A stretch of 64,000 nucleotides of DNA from Clostridium acetobutylicum ATCC 824 (lineage in GTDB: Bacteria; Bacillota; Clostridia; Clostridiales; Clostridiaceae), in the NCBI RefSeq assembly GCF_000008765.1, contig NC_003030.1, positions 3,010,001-3,074,000 on the forward strand. The letters run 5' to 3'. Shown piece after piece: positions 28,889-37,637 of this stretch. Position 1 is the stretch's first letter. Each line of letters opens with the position of its first letter. Below the pieces are notes generated by a model. That model saw only the letters and a list, made by a program, of their open reading frames with translations, ran no database searches and was not told the DNA's origin. The position numbers and the translations under genes are program-made.

Positions 28889-28958
28889 ATTATATAGCAA
28901 ATTTACTATTTTGTCAAGGAAAACTACTATTTTACCAGTAATCTATAGGGATTGTCAA
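28889..28958 (-). promoter_or_regulatory. Tandem strong promoters of veg
   Basis: On the minus strand, TTGACA (28912-28917), 17-base spacer and TATAAT (28889-28894) are a perfect consensus promoter. A second one, TTGACA (28953-28958), 18-base spacer and TAAAAT (28929-28934), lies directly upstream. Confidence 0.85.
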
Positions 28959-28985
28959 GGTTAATTTTTTATAAACATATATATC

Positions 28986-29065
28986 CTAAGTAATTTTATA
29001 GCGTCTAGCTTTTATTTTCTTGTCCATTAAGCCCTTTTACATTATATTACTTTCAAATTACTTAG
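28986..29065. repeat. 11-bp inverted repeat enclosing 58 bases, between yabG and veg
   Basis: CTAAGTAATTT (28986-28996) and its exact complement AAATTACTTAG (29055-29065). The enclosed sequence has no gene signal beyond a 13-codon minus-strand reading frame without a convincing ribosome site. It could be a structured RNA or operator; I cannot decide. Confidence 0.45.
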
Positions 29066-29236
29066 ATTTTATTTTTAATAAAATGTTACCTTTTTGAAAA
29101 AATTTATTAACGCTTTTTCTTATATGTATTTATAGTAATTTAACTATTAGCCGTAAAACTATAATTATTTCTTTTGAAAATTTTTTTAAAAAATGTAAAT
29201 ATCAATTTTCAGGTAAAAATAAGCAAAAGAATTAGC

Positions 29237-29266
29237 AATGCCCTATTAATATAAGGCATTTTTTTT
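29237..29266 (+). terminator. Orphan plus-strand terminator between veg and yabG
   Basis: AATGCC (29237-29242) and GGCATT (29255-29260) with an inner TAT/ATA pair, followed by six T. Both neighbours are transcribed the other way, and no clear plus-strand promoter was found in the 500-base gap 28871-29371. Confidence 0.5.
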
Positions 29267-29371
29267 ATTTTATTAAAAAATTTCATATGTAATTTAAAGG
29301 GAGCATTGTAAAAATGATAAAATTTTTTTTAAACTTCTCCCTTTATATAATAACATAGGACTCCTAAGTCA

Positions 29372-30274
29372 TTATATATATGATGATTTAGGATACCCTT
29401 CTCTGCACTTACCTCTTGTTTGAAGTCCCCCTATACCTTTTACTCCAGTTACCGTACCTTTAACTACCTCTTTTATATTCACTATATCTCCAACATTTGT
29501 ATAAGCTACCTTTTCACATACAAAAACAGGATCCAAACAGTGAATTAAAACTCTCCCAGGAGAACTAGCATAATTTGCACCTGCATCTAAAATTCCCTCA
29601 TAGCAGGATTGACATGCACCTGCAAAAATAACAAGATCATCATAACTTGGTTCATAATCTCTTAAATTTGAAACCGATTTGATAAAATATGATGAATTCC
29701 TGTAATTATTTATATCCATATAATTACGAGTATTTTTAACCATACCATCATGTCCTGTTACTACTACTATATCAGGTTTAACTACCTTAACTATATCTAC
29801 TACTTTTTCCGGCTGCTCCTTTTCTAATATAACCTTACCTACCGCATCTATGGATAGCTGTTTATATACTTTTAGACATACCTCTAAATACTCAGAATCT
29901 CCATCTATATGCAGTACTTTCCCAGGTCTTGCAAATGTCATATTATTAATTCCTTCACTGCTATTTGACGTTCTCATTTTTTTTTTCTTATATGTTTTTT
30001 GTAAAATATTTTTACCTATTTTAATTGAATTTGATCTTTCTGTTATTATATCTCTTATGGACTTATTTATTGTTTCATTGAATACACTATCGACCTTTCC
30101 TTCATTACTTGCCTGAACAAGCCTTAAATCATCTTCAGGGGAATCAGCTATTATTCTAAGATTAACTCCTTTTAGGACACAATAATTTACTCCCTTATCA
30201 TTTATTATGTCTATAATCTTAAATGTTATATCCTCTCCATAGGATTTTCTCACAACAAAATCTCCGATAACCAA
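29372..30274 (-). CDS. yabG: Sporulation-specific protease YabG
   Basis: 300 aa, family-typical length. N-terminal IGDFVVRKSYGEDITFKI (KOW-like), central GKVLHIDGDSEYLEVCLKVY, and C-terminal VVVTGHDGM and FAGACQSCYEGILDAGANYASSP with the Cys/His expected of this cysteine protease. YabG trims coat and cortex-associated proteins in the mother cell (B. subtilis, C. difficile). Start TTG 30272-30274 after GGGGTGAG. Next to a CotS-like gene, 66 bases upstream. Confidence 0.93.
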   Translation of the reverse strand: MVIGDFVVRKSYGEDITFKIIDIINDKGVNYCVLKGVNLRIIADSPEDDLRLVQASNEGKVDSVFNETINKSIRDIITERSNSIKIGKNILQKTYKKKKMRTSNSSEGINNMTFARPGKVLHIDGDSEYLEVCLKVYKQLSIDAVGKVILEKEQPEKVVDIVKVVKPDIVVVTGHDGMVKNTRNYMDINNYRNSSYFIKSVSNLRDYEPSYDDLVIFAGACQSCYEGILDAGANYASSPGRVLIHCLDPVFVCEKVAYTNVGDIVNIKEVVKGTVTGVKGIGGLQTRGKCREGYPKSSYI

Positions 30275-30340
30275 AAAATCTCACCCCACAGTATTTTCAC
30301 ATAATATACTATGAAAGTGAGACCTCCACTGTTACATTTA

Positions 30341-31342
30341 CTATTGGAGATTATATGCCTCTCTAAAATCTTCGATGAACTTAATGTATCTTTCTCTTTC
30401 CTCAATAAGTTCCTCCATTTTATTATTAAAAGTATTTTGTCCCCAATTTACTTCATTATAATAATACCTGTTAGCTAACCTCCAAAATCTTTGAGGAAAT
30501 ATTAAAAATGCATAAATAACACCATACTCATCGTCATCCAATTTTGAAATACTACTATAGGAATCTAAAATTAATTCGGCTGTTTTCATACTCCAATTAG
30601 ATCTTTTTAGTACCTTTATCATAAAATTGGAAATATCATATGCTCTTAATTCTCTTTTGCAATAGTCAAAATCAATTACGTATACATTATCTTCATTATT
30701 TATTATTATATTATGATAAGTATAATCATGATGACAAAAACCTTTCTCTTCCTCAGCAACTGCACATAAGCTCTCATACTTTGAGTTTTTAAGTACATTC
30801 ATAGATTTTATGCCTTGTTCTTTAAAGAAATCCACATTTTTAATGTAATTCATATCAAAATCTTTTTTATTGCCTTTCTTTCTTGCCATATCACGCATTT
30901 TATCCAATGCTTTAACCCTTTTTTCTATTAAGTGAGGCCACCTTCCTAAATCGCTTTTAAGCTTACTATTTTCCGGTGGCTCATACCCTTTTGAACATTC
31001 ATGCATTTTTGCAAGAGTCTTTGATGCTTTAACTAAATCCTCTGTGTCATAAAAGCTGCATTCTCTTCCTTCTATCCATTCTGATAACGTATAAATATCT
31101 TCATTTACAAGTGCATATGGATTGCCTTCTGTGTTAAGACAATATTTATCTACATATTTAAAACCATTATTTATAAGATGTTCCTTTGCAGCATAAACAA
31201 ACAATAATTTTTGTATACCGTAATTTATTTTCTTGAGACATTTGTTACCCTTATTCGTTTTAACAAAATATACACCTTTATTAGGCTTGATATATTCAAT
31301 TTTTATATTGAACTGTCTCTCAATTTCAAATTCTCTCATCAT
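30341..31342 (-). CDS. CotS-family spore coat kinase-like protein (copy 1)
   Basis: 333 aa, aminoglycoside-phosphotransferase/choline-kinase fold. Catalytic loop CHHDYTYHNIII (HxDxxxxN, about 210-221) and metal motif VIDFDYC (about 232-238) are intact; N-lobe has TNKGNKCLKKI with the expected lysine. CotS proteins are inner-coat components in bacilli; enzymatic substrate is unknown. ATG after GGAGG, spacing 9. Upstream of yabG, so probably mother-cell expressed. Confidence 0.88.
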   Translation of the reverse strand: MMREFEIERQFNIKIEYIKPNKGVYFVKTNKGNKCLKKINYGIQKLLFVYAAKEHLINNGFKYVDKYCLNTEGNPYALVNEDIYTLSEWIEGRECSFYDTEDLVKASKTLAKMHECSKGYEPPENSKLKSDLGRWPHLIEKRVKALDKMRDMARKKGNKKDFDMNYIKNVDFFKEQGIKSMNVLKNSKYESLCAVAEEEKGFCHHDYTYHNIIINNEDNVYVIDFDYCKRELRAYDISNFMIKVLKRSNWSMKTAELILDSYSSISKLDDDEYGVIYAFLIFPQRFWRLANRYYYNEVNWGQNTFNNKMEELIEERERYIKFIEDFREAYNLQ

Positions 31343-31492
31343 TTCACATCACCTCCAATACATTAAATTTATATGTACTATAAAACCATTTTAGAAGAGA
31401 AAAATATCTTTTATACTGATGTCTATGTTTATGCCTACCATAATAATTATTAAATTTTCTTTAATTGGATACCAATTTTTTAACATAAGCAT

Positions 31493-32048
31493 GTACCATA
31501 ATTTCTTGATGATTAGAATTTTGGTATGTACTCAATTTAGGCTTCGCTTTAGTTTCTCCTTAGTGAAAACTGCTCTACTATAACCCTATGTATGTACCAT
31601 AATTCTTTGATGATTAGAATTTTGGTACATACTTAGGCTTAGTTTCGCTTTTGGTTTTCACTGTACTGAAAACTGCTCTACTATAACCCTATGTATGTAC
31701 CATAATTTCTTGGTGATTGAAATTTTGGTATGTACTCAATTTAGGCTTCACTTTAGTTTCTCCTTAGTGAAAACTGCTCTACTATAACCCTATGTATGTA
31801 CCATAATTTCTTGGTGATTGAAATTTTGGTATGTACTCAATTTAGGCTTCACTTTAGTTTCTCCTTAGTGAAAACTGCTCTACTATAACCCTATGTATGC
31901 ACCATAATTCTTTGATGATTAGAATTTTGGTACATACTTAGGCTTAGTTTCGCTTTAAGTTTTCACTGTACTGAAACTAGTTCGACTATTAAATTAAGCA
32001 TGTACCATAATTTCTTGATGATTTAAATTTTGGTACATGCTTAATTTA
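31493..32048. repeat. Tandem array of 101/103-bp noncoding units, each with a long hairpin
   Basis: GTACCATAATT-type hairpins begin at 31493, 31594, 31697, 31798, 31899 and 32002, giving periods of 101, 103, 101, 101 and 103. Units at 31697 and 31798 are identical over 101 bases. Two unit types alternate as A-B-A-A-B: B has GTTTTCA/TGAAAAC as a second hairpin. The final hairpin (31990-32048) has a stem of about 24 bp with one mismatch around a CTTGATGATT loop. The period is not a multiple of three and no ORF covers it, so it is noncoding. The gap 31343-31492 to its left holds only a short IR. Confidence 0.85.
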
Positions 32049-32072
32049 AGTCTCACTTTAGTTTCACTATAA

Positions 32073-32102
32073 TTAACACTTTTTTATTTATTTTAATATA
32101 AT
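32073..32102 (+). promoter_or_regulatory. Promoter of the first CotSA-like gene
   Basis: TTAACA (32073-32078), 18-base spacer, TATAAT (32097-32102), 31 bases before the ATG and directly after the repeat array. Confidence 0.6.
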
Positions 32103-32133
32103 AAGATTGTAGTACTTTATATGGAGATATTTT

Positions 32134-33258
32134 ATGAAAATAGGAATTGACGGCAGAGCAGCAAAGTGGTATCGCGGAACTGGTATAGGTACCTATACTT
32201 ATCAACTTATAAGTCATATAAATAAATTAGATGAGGCTAATGATTATACTATATTTTTGCCAGATTCCTCAAATCTAAATTTCAAATTAAAGAATAACTT
32301 TAGTTTAAAAAGTATAAACTGCACAGCAAAAAATAATTTTTGGGATCAGGTTAATATACCTAATATAATAAAAAAGGATGATACAGAATTATATCATGTT
32401 CCTCAAAATGGCATTGGATTACCTTATAACAAAAACTGCCGTTTTACTATAACTCTTCATGATATTATTCCATATAAAATGCCGGAAACTGTTGGGAAAA
32501 AATACTTGAAAATTTTCGAGGAAGAGATTCCAAAAATAATTCCTCTTTGTGATGGTATTATAACTGTATCAGATTTTTCAAAGAAGGATATATCTGAATT
32601 TTTCAATTATCCTGAAAGTAAAATCTACGTAACTTATTTATCCGCCGAAGATATATATAGGCCAATTGAGAAATGCATATCAAAAGATATTATAAAGAAT
32701 CTATATGGAATAGATAAAAACTATATATTATATGTGGGTGGTTTTAGTCCAAGAAAAAATATATCTGGAATAATACACGCCTTTAGTAAACTAAAAAAAA
32801 CTACAAAAACAAATTTAAAACTTATTATTGCAGGAAAAAAAGGACTATCTTATCCTAATTATGTAGATATAGCTAAAAAACTTAATGTTTCATCTGATGT
32901 TATTTTTCCAGGATTTATTCCGCTTGAGTATATGCCATTTTTATATAATGCTGCTGAGTTTTTAATATATCCATCCTTTTATGAAGGTTTTGGACTACCT
33001 CCTCTAGAGGCTATGGCATGTAAAGTTCCTGTAATCACTTCAAATATAACATCTCTTTATGAGATATTTAATGGCTGTGCGCTTATAGTTAACCCTTATG
33101 ATGTAGAAAAAATTAAAGATGCAATGGAAATAATGTATTTTGACAGTTCTGTGAGAAAAATTTATTCTGAAAAAGGCTTTGAATTTTCAAAAAAGCTGAC
33201 CTGGAACAGCACTGCTATTTCAACAATTAAAGCTTACGAAAAAATTTCAAAAAATTAA
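32134..33258 (+). CDS. CotSA-like family 4 glycosyltransferase (copy 1)
   Basis: 374 aa, GT-B fold. N-terminal GIDGRAAKWYRGTGIGTYTYQL, YVGGFSPRKNI, and the retaining GT4 motif YPSFYEGFGLPPLEAMACKVPV (EX7E near 285-293). CotSA of B. subtilis is a coat protein encoded next to cotS, which matches the neighbours here. Probably moves a sugar from a nucleotide donor onto a coat or spore polysaccharide target (inference). GGAG is 7 bases before the ATG. Confidence 0.85.
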   Translation: MKIGIDGRAAKWYRGTGIGTYTYQLISHINKLDEANDYTIFLPDSSNLNFKLKNNFSLKSINCTAKNNFWDQVNIPNIIKKDDTELYHVPQNGIGLPYNKNCRFTITLHDIIPYKMPETVGKKYLKIFEEEIPKIIPLCDGIITVSDFSKKDISEFFNYPESKIYVTYLSAEDIYRPIEKCISKDIIKNLYGIDKNYILYVGGFSPRKNISGIIHAFSKLKKTTKTNLKLIIAGKKGLSYPNYVDIAKKLNVSSDVIFPGFIPLEYMPFLYNAAEFLIYPSFYEGFGLPPLEAMACKVPVITSNITSLYEIFNGCALIVNPYDVEKIKDAMEIMYFDSSVRKIYSEKGFEFSKKLTWNSTAISTIKAYEKISKN

Positions 33259-33290
33259 ATAAGTGAAGATTTTTAAAGCTTCACTTATTT
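33257..33290. terminator. Bidirectional terminator
   Basis: Perfect 12-bp stem AAATAAGTGAAG / CTTCACTTATTT, 10-base loop, between convergent glycosyltransferase and CotS-like genes. Confidence 0.8.
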
Positions 33291-33297
33291 TACTTAT

Positions 33298-34332
33298 CTA
33301 AATTTTCAAATCTTCTTTAAAGTTTTTTAGAAATTCAACTCTATTTTCTTCATTTGCCATTTTTCTTTTCATTTTATTTATAAACTCTTCATTGGACCAG
33401 TCTTTTCGTTTTGTATAATAGCTTTTCACAATTTCATAAAAATCCTCCGGAAAACTCAACATTCCAAATAATACTTCCATCTCATTTTTACTAAGAGTAT
33501 TTGACTTACAGTAATTTGATATAATTATTTTTGAATTGTCTATACTATAATTAAATACTTTCGCAGCTTTTGATATTATATTAGATAAATCGTGCACTTT
33601 TAAATCTATTATTGCATAATCAAAATCTATAAAATATGCTTCTTCATCTTTTATTATTATATTGTGATGTGCTAAATCATGATGGCACAGCACTATTTTA
33701 TCTTCTTCGCTGCATAATTTATAATATTGACTTTTATTCATAATATCAATACTTTTATCAATTTGCTCTAAATAATAATCAACATTTTTTATAAAAATTT
33801 CATCAAATTCATTTAAACTTTCATATAAGTTTACCATCTTTTTTAAAAAGTTTACTTCTTCTTTTTTCCTTTTAAAACCTTTTATCATTTTTCCACATAT
33901 ATTTTTACTAGCAATTTTACTATACCTAAATCCCTCTGACGCACTATGAAGCTGTCCCAATCCAAATGAACTTATGCTTAAGTCAACTGGATTACTGAAT
34001 TCACATTCTTTTCCTTCAATCATGTCCATAACACAATATAAGTCTCCATTTTTTATACAGTAGTATTCACCACTTTGTGTCTTATTAAAATCAATTATTC
34101 TATTAAATTCATTTTCATTCTTAATATAATTTACGGCTGCTAAAACAAATTTAAATTCTTCAATAGTATAGTCTATTTTTTTAAGTATCTTTTCACCCTT
34201 ATCTGTAGATATTAAGAATGCTTTTCTAAGAGGCATTACATTATATACAGAAAAGTTAAATTCATTAAATAGCTCAACATCTAAATCATAACTTGCCAGT
34301 TCTTTTTCTCTATATGATTTTAAATCAAGCAT
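33298..34332 (-). CDS. CotS-family spore coat kinase-like protein (copy 2)
   Basis: 344 aa. Intact catalytic loop CHHDLAHHNIII (HxDxxxxN) and YFIDFDYA; N-lobe lysine in GEKILKKIDY. More Ile/Lys-rich and divergent than copies 1 and 4. Last gene of a three-gene minus-strand operon (36121 to 33298) with gaps of 14 and 11 bases. Start ATG after AGGAGGT. Function as coat component inferred from the family. Confidence 0.82.
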   Translation of the reverse strand: MLDLKSYREKELASYDLDVELFNEFNFSVYNVMPLRKAFLISTDKGEKILKKIDYTIEEFKFVLAAVNYIKNENEFNRIIDFNKTQSGEYYCIKNGDLYCVMDMIEGKECEFSNPVDLSISSFGLGQLHSASEGFRYSKIASKNICGKMIKGFKRKKEEVNFLKKMVNLYESLNEFDEIFIKNVDYYLEQIDKSIDIMNKSQYYKLCSEEDKIVLCHHDLAHHNIIIKDEEAYFIDFDYAIIDLKVHDLSNIISKAAKVFNYSIDNSKIIISNYCKSNTLSKNEMEVLFGMLSFPEDFYEIVKSYYTKRKDWSNEEFINKMKRKMANEENRVEFLKNFKEDLKI

Positions 34333-34343
34333 AAGTTTACCTC

Positions 34344-35099
34344 CTAAATAATACTCTCCCCATCTTTTCTTATTGACTTAGCAAGTCTTTTCACGAATCT
34401 ATCTTCAAGTGATTCATCACTGTTTCTTTCGTATCTTTCAACACACTTTATATATTCTGAAGGATATGATATAAGCGCTTTCATTAAGTTTTTACTCTCA
34501 CTTTTTATATTCTCTGCTTCAATATATTTATCTATTAAGAGCTCAAAATTCAAATCCAAACTATTGCTCTTTAGCTTTCCAATAAATTTCACACCATCTA
34601 TTTCAACCATATTAAAAGCTATATCACTATAATCAGCTAAAAAAATATTACCATTCTTCCATAGGTTTTCAAAGTAACAATTTCCAAGGCAAATATCATT
34701 ATTTCTCATACTTCTTTTTATTATTTCCATATATTCATCATCATTAATGTGCCCAAGACATTTTTCACATCGTTCAATAACACTTTCGCAAGTATTTAAA
34801 AAGTATTCCTCAAACATAGTTAAATTGCTACTCTTCTTTTTCATATCAGCATACTTTTTTAATTTCTTTGCATGTATTTTATATTGCCCAACAAGTTTTC
34901 CAATTTTATTCTTTATAGTTTTTACATCCAATCCATTATATCCTCTAGCTATTCTGTGGAAGTCTGCTATAATTTGAATCTGCTCTATGGCCTTTTTTTC
35001 ATCTATATCCTTCTTATCTATGTGATTAACGATATTACTCAGCCTTATACCATTTTCTTCAATGTAATCTATAAATGAAATGTCATCTAGGCTCCCCAC
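34344..35099 (-). CDS. Truncated, motif-less CotS relative (pseudokinase-like)
   Basis: 251 aa, about 85 shorter than its neighbours. It lacks the N-lobe and begins near the hinge; IIADFHRIARGYNG aligns with the SSLHLKSRSF region of copy 4. At the catalytic loop it reads ICLGNCYFENLW, so His and Asp are lost, and at DFDY it reads LADYSDI. The frame is open with a GTG start (35097-35099) after GAGGTGA, and the gap to the preceding gene is only 14 bases, so it is not a frameshifted gene. A structural, non-catalytic partner is plausible. Confidence 0.7.
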   Translation of the reverse strand: MGSLDDISFIDYIEENGIRLSNIVNHIDKKDIDEKKAIEQIQIIADFHRIARGYNGLDVKTIKNKIGKLVGQYKIHAKKLKKYADMKKKSSNLTMFEEYFLNTCESVIERCEKCLGHINDDEYMEIIKRSMRNNDICLGNCYFENLWKNGNIFLADYSDIAFNMVEIDGVKFIGKLKSNSLDLNFELLIDKYIEAENIKSESKNLMKALISYPSEYIKCVERYERNSDESLEDRFVKRLAKSIRKDGESII

Positions 35100-35113
35100 A
35101 ATATCACCTCTAA

Positions 35114-36121
35114 TTACAAATATTTAAATTTCATAAAATCCTCTAAAAATTCTTGTCTTTCATCTTTATCTTTGTAAATTTTGTTTAATCTACTCATAAA
35201 AAACTCTTCTGTCCAGGGCTGCTTTTCCACATAATATTGAAGTCCAACCTGCCAATATCCTTGAGGAAATTCCATAAAAGACGCCATTATAGGTATATCA
35301 TTATTTTCTATCTTATAGTCCTCATTATAGGTATTTAAAATAAATAAGCAGCACTTCATATCCCATAAGCCATTTTTCATTTTACGTATAAGAATACTTG
35401 ATAAGTCATGAAGATGTGTATCCAGCATACAGTAATCAAAATCTATAATATGGGCTTTTCCTTCCTTATCTATTAATATATTATGATGAGCATAATCATG
35501 GTGACAAAACCCCTTTAACCTAAACTCTTCATTCATTTTGTTAACATATTCTGAGTTTTCTATATCCTGTATTGATTTATCTGCTTTAGAAAGCTCCTCC
35601 TCCATTAACTTCATATACAAATTATCAAATTCTGTTTTCTTCTCCTTATCACAAATTATTTTTTTAAATTTTAATATTTCGTCCTTTCTTCTCTTAAAAT
35701 TTTCTCTCCAATTAAACCAGCCAACTCTTGGGTTCATGTTATCCGTAACTTCAAAACTTCTGCTCTTTAAATGAAGACTTGAAAGTGCTTTTACTGCAGT
35801 ATAAAGATCTATAGGATTATCAAAATTGCATACTCTAGCATCCAACCATTCAGTAAGGTATACATAACAACTTCTGAACTTTATAAACTTCTCACCACTA
35901 CTAGTAGGAATTATTTCAGGGATTTTATCAAAACCATTTTCTTTTAAATGCTCCATAGCCTTTACAATAAAGAGAACATGACCATAATCATAATGTATGC
36001 ATTTTAGACAGTAATTTTTTGAACTGCTATTAACTCTATAGACGTTTTTTATTTTTTGGGAGGCTTCAGCGTTAATATTATAGTTATTTTTTAAAAATTC
36101 ATTAATTTCTACACTATTCAC
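35114..36121 (-). CDS. CotS-family spore coat kinase-like protein (copy 3, full length)
   Basis: 335 aa with FCHHDYAHHNILI (HxDxxxxN) and HIIDFDYC intact, and an N-lobe SSKNYCLKCIHYD. Closest in length and motifs to the copy at 30341. First gene of the operon running to 33298; GTG start (36119-36121) with only a modest AGTGGTG ribosome site. Divergent from the second CotSA-like gene across a 170-base gap containing an inverted repeat. Confidence 0.86.
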   Translation of the reverse strand: MNSVEINEFLKNNYNINAEASQKIKNVYRVNSSSKNYCLKCIHYDYGHVLFIVKAMEHLKENGFDKIPEIIPTSSGEKFIKFRSCYVYLTEWLDARVCNFDNPIDLYTAVKALSSLHLKSRSFEVTDNMNPRVGWFNWRENFKRRKDEILKFKKIICDKEKKTEFDNLYMKLMEEELSKADKSIQDIENSEYVNKMNEEFRLKGFCHHDYAHHNILIDKEGKAHIIDFDYCMLDTHLHDLSSILIRKMKNGLWDMKCCLFILNTYNEDYKIENNDIPIMASFMEFPQGYWQVGLQYYVEKQPWTEEFFMSRLNKIYKDKDERQEFLEDFMKFKYL

Positions 36122-36145
36122 AGTATTTCACCACTTAACCTAATC

Positions 36146-36235
36146 TCACACATTTATTATATGAGAATTTACTAAACTGTGTGATATAGGCTTTAATACC
36201 TCAGTCCATCTAAAATGCAATAATTTTATCACACA
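36146..36235. promoter_or_regulatory. TCACACA/TGTGTGATA repeats in the divergent coat-gene promoter region
   Basis: TGTGTGATA (36178-36186) and TATCACACA (36227-36235) are a perfect 9-bp inverted pair, and a third element TCACACA lies at 36146-36152. They lie between the divergent CotS operon and the second CotSA-like gene and could be sites for a shared regulator, or a stem. Confidence 0.45.
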
Positions 36236-36292
36236 TTTAACACTTAACTCTATACTATATTATAGGTATAAAGCATAATGGGAGATGTGCAA

Positions 36293-37417
36293 ATGAACAT
36301 AGCAATTGATGCTAGGGGAATAAATTTATATAGGGGTACTGGAATTGGAACATATACTGAAAATTTAGTAAGAGAATTATTAAATATAGATGAGGAAAAT
36401 TCGTACACCTTGTACTGGTATGGAAATAACTACAAGGATTTTATAAAAAGCAATACTAAAATAAACATAGTTTCAAAAGGATGTCATAGTTTTTTCGAAA
36501 AATGCTACTTCCCAGAAAATATAATAAAAAACAGTATAGAAATATATCATGTTCCCCAAAACGGAATAGGTCTGGATCAAAATGTATCATGCATAAAAGT
36601 TTCTACAGTTCATGACTTAATTCCATATATAATGCCCGAAACGGTTGGAAAAGGCTACTTGCTAAAATTCTTAAAAAATATGCCTTTTATAATAGAAAAC
36701 TCTGATGCTATTTTAACCGTATCTGAATACTCTAAAAAAGATATACTCAAATACTTTCCAATAAATGAAGATAAAATATATGTAACTCCACTTGCGGCAA
36801 ATTATAACTATAAACCCCTAAGCAGGGAACACTGCAAAAAATTTATTGAAAAAAATTATAGCATTAGTGATCCTTTTGTCCTATATCTTGGAGGATTTAG
36901 TAAAAGAAAAAATGTAAGAAATCTTATTCTAGCTTTTGCTGATGCAAGTAAAAAGTTGAGTAAAAAACATAATCTAGTAATAATAGGTCTGTGTAGAGAT
37001 GAACTTGAGAGTTTAAAAGACTTATGTAGACATCTAAATATATCTAATGAAGTTATCTTTACAGGATACATTGGAGAAAGATTTTTACCTGTATTCTATA
37101 ATGCTTGTGAATTATTTGTGTATCCTTCTCTGTATGAAGGTTTTGGCCTGCCGGTACTTGAAGCAATGAGCTGCAAAACACCTGTTGTAACTTCAAATAT
37201 ATCTTCAATACCAGAAATAGCTGGAGATTCTGCTGTACTTATAAATCCTCTTGATACTTCAGAACTTAGAGATGCAATATTAAATATTCTTGAAGATAGT
37301 AAATTAAAACAAAAGTTAAGCATAGAAGGTTTTAATCGCTCCAGAAAATTTTCATGGAAAAACACCTCGAAAAAGACCTTAGAAGCCTATAGTAATATTT
37401 ATAACACCTTTGCATAA
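36293..37417 (+). CDS. CotSA-like family 4 glycosyltransferase (copy 2)
   Basis: 374 aa from ATG 36293-36295 (GGGAGATG 8 bases upstream); the longer frame from 36278 would start inside the ribosome site. Same length and layout as the copy at 32134: IDARGINLYRGTGIGTYTENL, YLGGFSKRKNV, YPSLYEGFGLPVLEAMSCKTPV. The two share many blocks, consistent with an old duplication. Likely acts on the same coat polymer. Confidence 0.85.
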   Translation: MNIAIDARGINLYRGTGIGTYTENLVRELLNIDEENSYTLYWYGNNYKDFIKSNTKINIVSKGCHSFFEKCYFPENIIKNSIEIYHVPQNGIGLDQNVSCIKVSTVHDLIPYIMPETVGKGYLLKFLKNMPFIIENSDAILTVSEYSKKDILKYFPINEDKIYVTPLAANYNYKPLSREHCKKFIEKNYSISDPFVLYLGGFSKRKNVRNLILAFADASKKLSKKHNLVIIGLCRDELESLKDLCRHLNISNEVIFTGYIGERFLPVFYNACELFVYPSLYEGFGLPVLEAMSCKTPVVTSNISSIPEIAGDSAVLINPLDTSELRDAILNILEDSKLKQKLSIEGFNRSRKFSWKNTSKKTLEAYSNIYNTFA

Positions 37418-37426
37418 TCAAAAAAT

Positions 37427-37478
37427 AAAAATATGCCTAACAAAAATGAATTTAATTTCTGTTGGGCATATTTTTTCC
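37427..37478. terminator. Terminator after the second CotSA-like gene
   Basis: AAAATATGCC-x-AACA pairs with TGTT-xx-GGCATATTTT across a 16-base loop; T-run follows on the plus strand. Confidence 0.75.
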
Positions 37479-37597
37479 CCTAAATTCTCATTATACCATT
37501 TATACCATTAAAATAGAGCAAATAATAAATTAACTTTCTTGAGTAAATTATAGCATAATATTATTTCAAAGTAAACGTTTAAATAAAAACAAAAAAT

Positions 37598-37625
37598 AAA
37601 TAAGTGCTATTTTATGCACTTATTT
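37598..37625 (-). terminator. Terminator of the binding-protein gene
   Basis: Perfect 10-bp stem AAATAAGTGC / GCACTTATTT, 8-base loop; the minus strand continues TATTTTTTGTTTTT. Confidence 0.8.
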
Positions 37626-37637
37626 AAAAATCAACTC

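Noticed and set aside
28986-29065. 13-codon minus-strand ORF inside the inverted repeat near veg
   Set aside because: No convincing ribosome site or promoter, and too short to judge coding character.
31493-32048. CRISPR array in the repeat region
   Set aside because: The repeating unit is 101-103 bp and similar over its whole length; there are no unique spacers, the hairpin is about 40 bp, and no cas genes are near.
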